NCBI GenBank assembly: GCA_031274855.1
Contig: JAISPO010000199.1
Coordinates: 1-5,774, forward strand
Length of the DNA: 5,774 nucleotides
From: Zoogloeaceae bacterium
GTDB lineage: Bacteria > Pseudomonadota > Gammaproteobacteria > Burkholderiales > Rhodocyclaceae
Direction: 5' to 3'
Notes under the pieces: generated by a model
Seen by the model: only the letters and a program-made list of their open reading frames with translations
Told to the model about the DNA's origin: nothing
The model's database searches: none
Shown: piece after piece, positions 1 through 5,774 of the stretch
How the letters are laid out: every line of letters starts with the position of its first letter
Position numbering within the stretch: the stretch's first letter is position 1
Program-made: the position numbers and the translations under genes

Positions 1-2
1 CC

Positions 3-221
3 GAACGCGCCGCCGAACGCATGTTGACGCTCACCCGCCGCCAATGGGAAACCGGCGAAGTCAGCCACCTTTCAGTATTGATAGCCGAACAGACTTGGCA
101 ACAGGCGATTCAAGCGCTCGTCTCAGCCCAAGCCGACCGTTTCGCCGACACCGCCGCGCTGTTCCAATCGCTAGGTAGTCAGGCTACAGGAGACAGGGTG
201 CAAGGTTCAGAGCAACCCTGA
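3..221 (+). CDS. RND-type outer-membrane efflux factor (TolC/NodT family), C-terminal end only
   Basis: The open frame runs in from the left edge; its first complete codon is at position 3, so the visible part is 72 residues and the true start lies outside the window. The methionine at position 21 is internal. The segment is helical and polar. It carries the pattern of the last long periplasmic helix of outer-membrane factors: an arginine- and glutamate-rich stretch, then 'WETGEVSHLSVLIAEQTWQQA', then 'LVSAQADRFADTAALFQSLG'. In the NodT subfamily this region usually ends shortly after 'ALFQ.LGGG'. Here about 15 polar residues follow instead, ending in '...QGSEQP'. Such proteins form the trimeric outer-membrane exit duct of tripartite RND, MFS or ABC pumps. 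The substrate cannot be told from this end, and the pump genes would lie to the left. It converges on pntB with 23 bases between the two stops. The family call is good; the subfamily call is moderate. Confidence 0.75.
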   Translation, partial: ERAAERMLTLTRRQWETGEVSHLSVLIAEQTWQQAIQALVSAQADRFADTAALFQSLGSQATGDRVQGSEQP

Positions 222-224
222 ACC
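204..224. terminator. Hairpin between convergent genes, possible weak terminator
   Basis: GGTTCAG (204-210) and CTGAACC (218-224) form a perfect 7-bp stem with a 7-base loop. The right arm overlaps the stop codon of the efflux gene (219-221). The hairpin lies 20 bases beyond the pntB stop on the other strand. Neither side has a run of Ts, so it is not a textbook intrinsic terminator. It may act as a 3' stabilising hairpin or a weak bidirectional stop for the two converging transcripts. Confidence 0.35.
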
Positions 225-244
225 AAGCTGCTCCCTTAGGCCAT

Positions 245-1651
245 TCATTTAAGCGCCGCCAGAACCTCGTCGAGCATTTTCTTGGCGTCGCCGAACAACA
301 TGCGGTTGTTGTCTTTGTAGAAAAGCGGGTTGTCGATACCGGCGTAGCCGGAGGCCATGGAGCGTTTCATCATGATGGAGGTTTTGGCCTTCCAGACTTC
401 GAGTACCGGCATACCGGCGATGGGGCTGGCGGGGTCTTCTTGCGCGGCGGGATTCACGATGTCGTTCGCGCCGATGACGATGGAAACGTCGGTATCGGGG
501 AAGTCTTCGTTGATTTCGTCCATTTCCATCACGATGTCGTAGGGCACCTTGGCTTCGGCGAGCAGCACGTTCATGTGGCCGGGCATACGGCCCGCGACGG
601 GGTGAATGCCGAAGCGGACATTGATGCCTTTCCCGCGCAGCAGTTGGGTGATTTCGTAAACGGCGTGTTGAGCCTGGGCAACCGCCATGCCGTAGCCGGG
701 GACGATGATGACGTTTCTGGCGTCCTTGAGCAGTTCGGCGGTTTCGGCGGCGCTGATTGGCGTAACTTCGCCTTGCGGTTCGCCGTCTTTCTTGACCGCC
801 GCCGTGCCGCCGCCGGTGCCGAAGCCGCCTGCGATGACGCTGATGAAGTTGCGGTTCATGGCGCGGCACATGATGTAGGAGAGAATCGCGCCCGAGGAGC
901 CGACCAGCGCGCCGACCACGATCAGCAGGTCGTTGGAGAGCATGAAGCCGGTGGCCGCCGCCGCCCAGCCTGAGTAGGAGTTGAGCATGGAAACAACGAC
1001 CGGCATGTCCGCGCCGCCGATGGCCATGACCATGTGAATGCCGAACAGCAGCGCGATGACAGTCATGACGATCAGTGGCGTCATGCCGCCCTGAAGGCTA
1101 TCGGCATTGAGGAAGACATGGCCGAACCAGATCACGGCCAGCAGGCCGGTCAGGTTGATCCAGTGGCGGGCGGGCAGCAGCATGGGTTTGCCGCCTATCC
1201 GGCCTGAGAGTTTGCCGAAGGCAATGATGGAGCCGGAAAAGGTGATGGCGCCGATCAGAATGCCGATGTAAATTTCCAGTTCGTGAATGCTTTTTTCAGC
1301 GCCGGTCAGGACGATGGAGGTGTCGACATAGCTGGCGAAGCCGACCAGACAGGCGGCCAGACCGACCAGACTGTGCATCAGCGCGACCAGTTCCGGCATT
1401 TGCGTCATTTGCACTTTTTTGGCGGCGATGAGGCCGACAGTGCCGCCGACGGCCATCGCGCCGATGATCCAGCCATAACCGGCCGGTGTGACGCGCGGGC
1501 CGAAAACGGTCGCCAGCACCGCAATGGTCATGCCGATGATGCCGTAGAGATTGCCGCGCCGCGCGGTTTCGGGATTGGAAAGGCCGCCCAGACTGAGGAT
1601 GAACAGAATAGTGGCGGCGATATAGGCAACGGTAGCGAGACTCGAACTCAT
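245..1651 (-). CDS. pntB: NAD(P) transhydrogenase subunit beta, PntB
   Basis: This is the beta subunit of the proton-translocating transhydrogenase, an inner-membrane enzyme that couples proton entry to hydride transfer from NADH to NADP+. At 468 aa it is close to the roughly 462 aa of E. coli PntB, and it reads colinear with that protein from memory. Residues 1-265 are hydrophobic membrane domain II, with about nine helices. His93 in 'LMHSLVGLAA', Asp215 in 'IGGADMP' and Asn224 in 'SMLNSYSGWA' match E. coli beta-His91, Asp213 and Asn222, which are implicated in proton transfer and domain coupling. Residues 290-468 form the NADP(H)-binding domain III: the fold motif 'GYGMAVAQAQ' (319-328), 'GIHPVAGRMPGHMNVLLAEA', 'GANDIVNPAAQ' (394-404), and Lys429-Arg430-Ser431, where the 2'-phosphate is expected to bind. 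The start ATG lies 3 bases after the pntA stop. An AGGAAG ribosome-binding site (1658-1663) sits inside the end of pntA, so the two are almost certainly cotranscribed and translationally linked. No key residue is missing. Confidence 0.97.
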   Translation of the reverse strand: MSSSLATVAYIAATILFILSLGGLSNPETARRGNLYGIIGMTIAVLATVFGPRVTPAGYGWIIGAMAVGGTVGLIAAKKVQMTQMPELVALMHSLVGLAACLVGFASYVDTSIVLTGAEKSIHELEIYIGILIGAITFSGSIIAFGKLSGRIGGKPMLLPARHWINLTGLLAVIWFGHVFLNADSLQGGMTPLIVMTVIALLFGIHMVMAIGGADMPVVVSMLNSYSGWAAAATGFMLSNDLLIVVGALVGSSGAILSYIMCRAMNRNFISVIAGGFGTGGGTAAVKKDGEPQGEVTPISAAETAELLKDARNVIIVPGYGMAVAQAQHAVYEITQLLRGKGINVRFGIHPVAGRMPGHMNVLLAEAKVPYDIVMEMDEINEDFPDTDVSIVIGANDIVNPAAQEDPASPIAGMPVLEVWKAKTSIMMKRSMASGYAGIDNPLFYKDNNRMLFGDAKKMLDEVLAALK

Positions 1652-1654
1652 GGC

Positions 1655-3241
1655 TTACTTCCTGAACATCGCCAACATGCGGCGGGTGACGGCGAAACCG
1701 CCGAACATATTGATGGCAGTGAGCGCGAGGGCAAGAACCGCCATTCCCAGAATCCAGCCATCCGGCCTGCTTTCAGTCAGCGACGACAGCGGCGGCGCGA
1801 TTTGAATCAGCGCGCCGATGGCGATGATGCTGGAGATGGCGTTGGTGACGCTCATCAAAGGCGTATGCAGCGAGGGCGTGACATTCCACACCACCATGTA
1901 GCCGACAAAGCAGGCCAGCACGAAAACGGTGAAGTGGCCGAGGAAGGCGTCAGGCGCGAAAGCGCCAACCAGCCAGAACAACGCCGCGCCGATCCCGAAG
2001 ATGATCGCCAGCGTGCTGCCGGCCATCGGCTCGCTCGCGCTGTGGCCGTGGCCTTTTGGCGCAGCGACCGGCGCAGCGGCGGGCTTGGCTGCGGGCGCGG
2101 CAGGCAGTTTGGGCGGTGGCGGCGGCCAGGTGACTTCGCCTTGCTTGATGACGGTCAGGCCGCGGATGGCATCGTCTTCCATGTTGACGTCGATGGCGCC
2201 GTCCTTGGTCTTGCACAGTTCTTCCATCAGGCGCAGCAGGTTGTTACCGTAAAGCGTCGAGGACTGTTTGGCGAGGCGGCTGGGCAGGTCGGTATAGCCG
2301 ACGATGGTGACACCGTGCTTGACCACGGCTTGGCCGGGTTCAGTGAGTTCGCAGTTGCCGCCCTGTTCGCCGGCCATGTCGATAATGACGCTGCCCGCCT
2401 TCATGCTGCGCACCATTTCGGCGGTGATGAGCTTGGGCGCGGGTTTGCCCGGAATCAGCGCCGTGGTGATGATGATGTCGGCCTCTTTCGCTTCGCGGGC
2501 GTACATGTCGCGCTGCGCCCGCTGGAAGCCTTCCGACATCACCTTGGCGTAACCGCCGCCGCCGGAGCCTTCCTCCTCGTAATCGACCTTGACGAACTCG
2601 CCGCCGAGCGACTTGACTTGATCGGCAACCTCGGCGCGGGTGTCGTTGGCGCGAACGATGGCGCCGAGATTGGCTGCCGTGCCGATGGCGGCCAGACCGG
2701 CAACACCGGCGCCGGCGATGAACACTCTGGCGGGCGGAATCTTGCCCGCGGCAGTCACTTGACCGTTGAAGAAGCGGCCAAACGCATTGGCGGCTTCAAT
2801 CACAGCGCGGTAGCCGCTAATACCGGCCATCGAAGTCAGCGCGTCCATTTTCTGCGCGCGCGAAAGCTGGCGCGGCAGTGAATCAATCGCCAGCACCGTT
2901 GCCTTGCGGCTGGCCAGCGCCTGCATGAGATCGGGGTTCTGCGCGGGCCAGATGAAGCCGATCAGCGTCGCGCCTTCGCGCAACATGCCAACTTCGGCCA
3001 GCGTCGGCGGGCGCGCCTTGAAGACGATGTCACTCTGCGACCAGAGCGCTGCCGCGTTCGCCGCGATTTCCGCACCAGCGGCGCGGTAGGTATCATCGCT
3101 GAAGTTGGCGGCATTGCCCGCGCCGGTTTCAATACTTACCTTGAACCCGAGTTTAATCAGCTTGACGACAACGTCAGGCACTGTGGCAACGCGCCTTTCG
3201 CCCGCGAAAGTCTCGCGGGGAACTCCAATAATGAGTGACAT
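1655..3241 (-). CDS. pntA: NAD(P) transhydrogenase subunit alpha, PntA (fused alpha type)
   Basis: This is the alpha subunit of the transhydrogenase, carrying the NAD(H)-binding domain I plus the first membrane helices. From the ATG at 3239-3241 it is 528 aa, against about 510 in E. coli. Residues 1-370 form the alanine-dehydrogenase/PNT domain. The RQD-loop residues Arg128, Gln130 and Asp133 sit in 'SRAQKMD'. The Rossmann motif 'GAGVAG' is at 177-182, and Asp200 in 'RANDTR' is placed to bind the NAD ribose. 'TTALIPGKPAPKLI' is also conserved. A Pro/Ala-rich linker (about 372-405) containing 'GHGH' joins four predicted membrane helices (about 409-427, 434-454, 462-482, 495-517), including 'FLGHFTVFVLACFVGY' and 'LHTPLMSVTNAIS'. 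Fusing these helices to domain I is the enteric two-subunit layout, not the split PntAA/PntAB layout of Rhodospirillum. The loop before the last helix is about 9 residues longer than I recall for E. coli. An in-frame TTG at 3254-3256 would add five residues but would place the ribosome-binding site inside the gene. Confidence 0.96.
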   Translation of the reverse strand: MSLIIGVPRETFAGERRVATVPDVVVKLIKLGFKVSIETGAGNAANFSDDTYRAAGAEIAANAAALWSQSDIVFKARPPTLAEVGMLREGATLIGFIWPAQNPDLMQALASRKATVLAIDSLPRQLSRAQKMDALTSMAGISGYRAVIEAANAFGRFFNGQVTAAGKIPPARVFIAGAGVAGLAAIGTAANLGAIVRANDTRAEVADQVKSLGGEFVKVDYEEEGSGGGGYAKVMSEGFQRAQRDMYAREAKEADIIITTALIPGKPAPKLITAEMVRSMKAGSVIIDMAGEQGGNCELTEPGQAVVKHGVTIVGYTDLPSRLAKQSSTLYGNNLLRLMEELCKTKDGAIDVNMEDDAIRGLTVIKQGEVTWPPPPPKLPAAPAAKPAAAPVAAPKGHGHSASEPMAGSTLAIIFGIGAALFWLVGAFAPDAFLGHFTVFVLACFVGYMVVWNVTPSLHTPLMSVTNAISSIIAIGALIQIAPPLSSLTESRPDGWILGMAVLALALTAINMFGGFAVTRRMLAMFRK

Positions 3242-3244
3242 GTA

Positions 3245-3251
3245 CACCTCC
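3245..3251 (-). promoter_or_regulatory. Ribosome-binding site that fixes the pntA start
   Basis: The minus strand reads GGAGGTG here. Its GGAGG core is 5 bases ahead of the ATG at 3239-3241. This favours the 528-aa start over the upstream in-frame TTG (3254-3256), whose first codons would run through this site. The protein then begins 'MSLIIGVPRE', matching the start of known PntA proteins. Confidence 0.85.
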
Positions 3252-3324
3252 AACAAATTCCGGCGGGGATTTTTTATTCAAAAGCTGCTTGCCTGAATCA
3301 GACACTCGCCCGCAACAACCGTTG

Positions 3325-3354
3325 ATTATAAGATGATGCGATGCTGACCGGCAG
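3325..3354 (-). promoter_or_regulatory. Probable sigma-70 promoter for pntAB
   Basis: The minus strand has a perfect TATAAT (plus positions 3325-3330). The best -35 candidate is CTGCCG (3349-3354) at 18 bp spacing, which matches TTGACA at only three of six positions. Transcription would begin near 3317-3319, giving a leader of roughly 75 bases before the pntA ATG. The -10 box is convincing by sequence and position; the weak -35 suggests activator help or modest strength. I see no clear operator. Confidence 0.45.
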
Positions 3355-3360
3355 TCCCGA

Positions 3361-3366
3361 TATACT
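3361..3366 (+). promoter_or_regulatory. Candidate -10 box for the maoC-like gene
   Basis: TATACT lies 30 bases ahead of the ATG, which would give a leader of about 25 bases containing the AGGAGG ribosome-binding site. No good -35 hexamer is found at 16-18 bp upstream (3337-3344 reads TGCGATGC), and there is no extended -10 TG. The call rests on the box and its position only. It lies back to back with the pntA promoter. Confidence 0.35.
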
Positions 3367-3385
3367 GAGCGCCAACTTACATTAC

Positions 3386-3391
3386 AGGAGG
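3386..3391 (+). promoter_or_regulatory. Ribosome-binding site of the maoC-like gene
   Basis: AGGAGG is a near-perfect Shine-Dalgarno sequence. It ends 5 bases before the ATG at 3397-3399 and fixes that start. Confidence 0.85.
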
Positions 3392-3396
3392 ATTCC

Positions 3397-3834
3397 ATGT
3401 TTCCGGGTCGCGGCTATAACGAACTGAAAGTGGGTGACAAATTCGAGTCGGCCATGACGCTGACAGAAACGCACATCGTGCTTGGCGCCGGTCTGTTCGG
3501 CGATTTCAACCCGCTCCACGTCAATGAAACCTTCGGTAAAACCACCCGCTTCGGCAGCCGCATCGGTCACGGCTATCTGACCAGTAATGTCATGGCAGCG
3601 CAAATGGGTATGATTCTTTACGGCACTGCCATTGCCTATGTCGAACACACAATCCGCTTTACCGCGCCGGCCCGCGCCGGCGATACGCTGACCAGTACCT
3701 GGACCGTCACCGCCAAGGAGGACAAGCCCAAGCATGGCGGCGGCATGGTCTCGTTTGCCGGAACTTGCGTCAATCAGGAAGGTGTCAAAGTCGCCGAAGC
3801 CGAAGCCAAATTACTGGTCAGGAACAACGCCTGA
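3397..3834 (+). CDS. MaoC-like hotdog-fold dehydratase, probable (R)-specific enoyl-CoA hydratase
   Basis: The 145-aa protein has the length of a single-hotdog MaoC/PhaJ-type hydratase. Such enzymes reversibly add water to trans-2-enoyl-CoA to give (R)-3-hydroxyacyl-CoA in the cytoplasm, usually as dimers. The hydratase-2 motif is at residues 33-44, 'LFGDFNPLHVNE', with the catalytic pair Asp36 and His41 spaced as in PhaJ (Asp31/His36 in Aeromonas). Asn38 and Pro39 are also conserved. The downstream 'SRIGHGYLTS' (54-63) is the family's 'R-I-A-H-G' region with Gly for Ala. The core ends with 'VEHTIRFTAPARAGDTL', the usual strand-turn 'F..PV..GDTL'. The position before Gly35 is Phe instead of the common Ser, and Asn43 stands where Asp is common; both are tolerated variants. 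It is transcribed away from pntA and converges on the amidotransferase gene with 14 bases between the stops. It could serve PHA synthesis, beta-oxidation of unusual acyls or a mesaconyl-type reaction. No phaC or other pathway gene is visible, so the substrate is unknown. Confidence 0.85.
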   Translation: MFPGRGYNELKVGDKFESAMTLTETHIVLGAGLFGDFNPLHVNETFGKTTRFGSRIGHGYLTSNVMAAQMGMILYGTAIAYVEHTIRFTAPARAGDTLTSTWTVTAKEDKPKHGGGMVSFAGTCVNQEGVKVAEAEAKLLVRNNA

Positions 3835-3848
3835 GCGGGATCGTTCCT

Positions 3849-5627
3849 CTATAAACCATCCACATGCCGCTGCAACCAATATTCAAGCAGCGCCAGATGC
3901 CAGACCTTGGCGCCCTGCAAGCGGGTGTAATGGTTCATGGGCGCGGCGAGCAGTTTGTCCACTATCTCGCGCCGGAATAATCGTCGCTGGTGGCAGGCGT
4001 CGCTGTCGAGTACGCCGCGCATGAAGTCGAGAAACGCGCCCTGCGGATACTTGAAGGCTGGCACGGGGAAATAACCCTTGGGGCGGTCGATGACGCTGTC
4101 GGGGATCAGGCCGCGGGCAATGGCCTTGAGCGGCCATTTGCCGCCTTCCCTGAGTTTGAGTTCCGGCGGCATGGTCATCGCCAATTCGATCAACTCGTGA
4201 TCGAGGAAGGGAACGCGGGCTTCCAAGCCCCAGGCCATTGTCATGTTGTCTACGCGCTTGACCGGATCATCGACAATCAGCGTCGTCGCGTCGAAGCGCA
4301 ATACCTGATCGAGAAAGCTATCGGCATCCGGCTCGGCAAGGCGGGCCGCGACTAATGCGCCGGTGACATCGTCGACGGCGTAAGCCTCGCCTACGGTCGC
4401 CAGATATTCGGCATGGTCGCGGTCGAAATAATGGCGCGAGAATTTTTCCAGCGGCGTGCCGGTTTCGGCATCCATCTTCGGATACCAGAAATAACCCGCG
4501 AATACTTCATCGGCCCCCTGTCCGCTCAGCACCACTTTTACCGACTGCGCCACGCGCTGGGCAAGCAGATAGAAGGCGGCGACATCTTGGCTCACCATCG
4601 GCTCGGCCATCTGACCAACCACCTCAGGCAGCGCGGCCAGCACCTCGGCGTCGGGGATCATGTACTTGCGATGGCGGGTTTTGAATCGTTCGGCGACCGC
4701 ATCCGAGTAGATAAATTCGTTACCGGATTCATCACCTTTATCGCCGAAACCGATTGAAAAAGTCTGTACATCGCGGTGGCCGAGTTCATGCAGCAGGCCG
4801 ACTAGCAGACTGGAATCGAGGCCGCCCGAAAGCAGCACGCCGACCGGCACGTCGGCGGCGGTCTGCTGACGCTCGACTGCGGCGACCAGCGACTCCCGCA
4901 CCCGCGCCAGCCACGCTGATTCGCCCAAGGGCGTTGCCGGACGCTTGGCCGACAAGCGCCAGTACGAATGCGTTTGCGCGCGGCCACGGACATCAATCGT
5001 CAACGTTTGCGCAGGCGCGAGCTTGCGCACCCCTTTCAGAATGGTGCGCGGCGCAGGCACAACCGCATGGAGCGTCAGATGATGATGCAGCGCCACCGGA
5101 TCGAGGGCGGTATCGACGCCACCCGCCGCCAGCAGCGCCGGTAAGGCCGAGGCGAAACGAAAACGCTGGCCGTCCTGCGTGTAATAAAGCGGCTTGATGC
5201 CGGTGCGGTCGCGCCCAAGAAACAGTGAGCGTTCGGTTTCATTCCAGAGCGCAAACGCGAACATGCCGTTGAAGCGTTCCACGCAAGCCGCCCCCCAAGC
5301 GTGATACGCCTTGAGAATGACCTCGGCATCGCCCTCGGAAAAGAAGTGATAACCCAAGCCCGCCAGTTCGCGCCGCAACTCGCGGTAGTTGTAAATCGTG
5401 CCGTTGAACACCATCGACAGGCCGAGTTCCTTGTCGACCATCGGCTGATGCGAGTGCGCCGACAGGTCGATGATCGCCAGCCGCCGGTGCCCGAAAGCCA
5501 GCGGGCCATCGGCATAAACGCCTTCATCGTCCGGCCCGCGCTGCGCCAGCCGCGCCATCATGCGCCGCAAACCTGCTAGGTCAGGTTCACCGCCATCAAA
5601 CCGCAACTCGCCGCAAATACCGCACAT
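3849..5627 (-). CDS. asnO: Asparagine-synthetase-like glutamine amidotransferase, probable N-acetylglutaminylglutamine amide (NAGGN) synthase
   Basis: The 592-aa protein has an N-terminal class-II glutaminase domain and a C-terminal ATP-dependent synthetase domain. The start is fixed because Cys2 ('MCGICGE') must become the N-terminal nucleophile. Arg49 in 'GHRRL', 'NGTIYN' (75-80) and Asp100 line the glutamine pocket. The ATP pyrophosphatase loop is 'SGGLDSS' (267-273), and a second synthetase motif is 'SGQGADEVFAGY' (368-379). Glutamine-derived ammonia would amidate an AMP-activated carboxylate. Several stretches recall the NAGGN synthase family (asnO of Sinorhizobium, PA3459 of Pseudomonas): 'MCGICGELRFDG', 'EVILKAYHAWG.ACVERF', 'LLAAGGVDT..DPVALHH', 'HAVVP.PRTILKGVRKL', 'DDPVKRVDNMTMAWGLEARV' and 'VIDRPKGYFPVPA.KY'. 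That family makes an osmoprotectant dipeptide amide. Its usual partners, the ATP-grasp/acetyltransferase Ngg and an M42 peptidase, are not in the visible flanks. The gene starts 3 bases after crcB with no obvious ribosome-binding site. The main alternative is a true asparagine synthetase. Confidence 0.8.
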   Translation of the reverse strand: MCGICGELRFDGGEPDLAGLRRMMARLAQRGPDDEGVYADGPLAFGHRRLAIIDLSAHSHQPMVDKELGLSMVFNGTIYNYRELRRELAGLGYHFFSEGDAEVILKAYHAWGAACVERFNGMFAFALWNETERSLFLGRDRTGIKPLYYTQDGQRFRFASALPALLAAGGVDTALDPVALHHHLTLHAVVPAPRTILKGVRKLAPAQTLTIDVRGRAQTHSYWRLSAKRPATPLGESAWLARVRESLVAAVERQQTAADVPVGVLLSGGLDSSLLVGLLHELGHRDVQTFSIGFGDKGDESGNEFIYSDAVAERFKTRHRKYMIPDAEVLAALPEVVGQMAEPMVSQDVAAFYLLAQRVAQSVKVVLSGQGADEVFAGYFWYPKMDAETGTPLEKFSRHYFDRDHAEYLATVGEAYAVDDVTGALVAARLAEPDADSFLDQVLRFDATTLIVDDPVKRVDNMTMAWGLEARVPFLDHELIELAMTMPPELKLREGGKWPLKAIARGLIPDSVIDRPKGYFPVPAFKYPQGAFLDFMRGVLDSDACHQRRLFRREIVDKLLAAPMNHYTRLQGAKVWHLALLEYWLQRHVDGL

Positions 5628-5630
5628 AAG

Positions 5631-5774
5631 TCAGGTTTTCAGCAACTGCCAGGTGATGATGCCGGCAAAGGTGGCGAGCAGCGAGCCGAACAGGTGCAGG
5701 GCAGCGGCGCTCAGCGCCATCCCCGGCCGGCCTTCCTGCAACAAGGTGACAACTTCGGCGGAAAAAGTGGAGAA
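5631..5774 (-). CDS. crcB: Fluoride ion channel CrcB/FluC, C-terminal end only
   Basis: The open frame enters from the right edge; the last 47 residues and the TGA stop (5631-5633) are visible. It begins 'FSTFSAEVVTLLQEGRPG', the signature that follows 'GG.TT' in CrcB/FluC proteins; E. coli CrcB has nearly the same 'FSTFSAEVVFLLQEGR' stretch. The two phenylalanines of 'FSTFS' correspond to the pore-lining residues of the family. A final hydrophobic helix follows ('LHLFGSLLATFAGIITWQLL'), and the protein ends in 'KT', a normal family length at this end. The protein is a small inner-membrane, dual-topology dimer that exports fluoride passively. It reads into the amidotransferase gene with 3 bases between stop and start, so the two are probably cotranscribed. 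Any fluoride riboswitch would lie upstream, outside the window. Confidence 0.9.
   Translation of the reverse strand, partial: FSTFSAEVVTLLQEGRPGMALSAAALHLFGSLLATFAGIITWQLLKT

Noticed and set aside
249..973. Open frames overlapping pntB in other frames (249-869 minus, 440-973 plus).
   Set aside because: They are low-complexity Arg/His-rich or Asp/Gly-rich translations and shadow strongly conserved PntB motifs.
1283..2881. A 532-codon open frame on the plus strand, antisense across both pntB and pntA.
   Set aside because: It is rich in Asp, His, Arg, Gly and Ala without any domain pattern, as expected for the antisense of GC-rich genes. The opposite strand encodes two fully conserved proteins, and the frame spans their junction.
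3254..3280. GC-rich stretch followed by a run of six Ts (ATTCCGGCGGGGATTTTTT), resembling a plus-strand terminator.
   Set aside because: The stem is only 5 bp with one wobble pair, and no plus-strand gene ends before it. It more likely reflects the A-rich leader ahead of the pntA ribosome-binding site.
3292..3300. Short palindrome CTGAATCAG in the divergent intergenic region, considered as an operator.
   Set aside because: The half-sites are only four bases and no second copy is seen, so it is not distinguishable from chance.
3382..3735. A 117-codon minus-strand frame antisense to the maoC-like gene.
   Set aside because: The plus strand has an AGGAGG ribosome-binding site and the hydratase catalytic motif; the antisense frame has no recognisable motif.
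3821..3847. GGAAC...GTTCC inverted repeat between the maoC-like gene and the amidotransferase stop, considered as a bidirectional terminator.
   Set aside because: The stem is 5 bp around a 17-base loop, with no T-run, so it is too weak to call.
4754..5197. A 147-codon plus-strand frame opposite the amidotransferase gene.
   Set aside because: Its composition is Arg/Ala/Pro-rich shadow sequence. The minus strand holds the conserved PP-loop and glutaminase regions.

Overview
This is a GC-rich window (about 60% by eye) carrying ordinary, tightly packed proteobacterial chromosome. It has four readable protein-coding regions plus two cut by the window edges. The RND-type outer-membrane factor end, the two-subunit PntA/PntB transhydrogenase, the CrcB end resembling the gammaproteobacterial one and the NAGGN-type amidotransferase together suggest a beta- or gammaproteobacterium, with beta slightly favoured. 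Sequence alone does not settle the genus. I see no mobile element, CRISPR array, RNA gene or attachment site.

Layout, left to right. Positions 1-221 (+) hold the C-terminal end of a TolC/NodT-family outer-membrane efflux protein. It converges on the pntAB operon, 3241-245 (-), with only 23 bases between the two genes, and a small perfect hairpin overlaps the efflux gene's stop codon. pntA (528 aa from the chosen ATG) and pntB (468 aa) are separated by 3 bases and encode the proton-translocating NAD(P) transhydrogenase. A 155-base divergent intergenic region (3242-3396) carries a consensus-like -10 box on each strand, one for pntA and one for a 145-aa MaoC-like hotdog hydratase (3397-3834, +). 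That hydratase converges, with 14 bases between, on a 592-aa class-II glutamine amidotransferase/asparagine-synthetase-like gene (5627-3849, -). Three bases upstream of this gene is the C-terminal end of crcB (fluC), the fluoride channel, on the same strand.

How the genes work together. PntAB uses the proton gradient to drive hydride transfer from NADH to NADP+ and so supplies NADPH. The MaoC-like protein probably hydrates a trans-2-enoyl-CoA to an (R)-3-hydroxyacyl-CoA or a related substrate. A functional link between the two is only suggested by their shared promoter region. The amidotransferase resembles the N-acetylglutaminylglutamine amide (NAGGN) synthases of the AsnO type, which make a compatible solute, more than housekeeping AsnB. 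It appears without its usual partner genes in the visible sequence and sits behind a fluoride exporter gene instead. That is the most noteworthy point in an otherwise conventional window. I found no convincing undescribed system.
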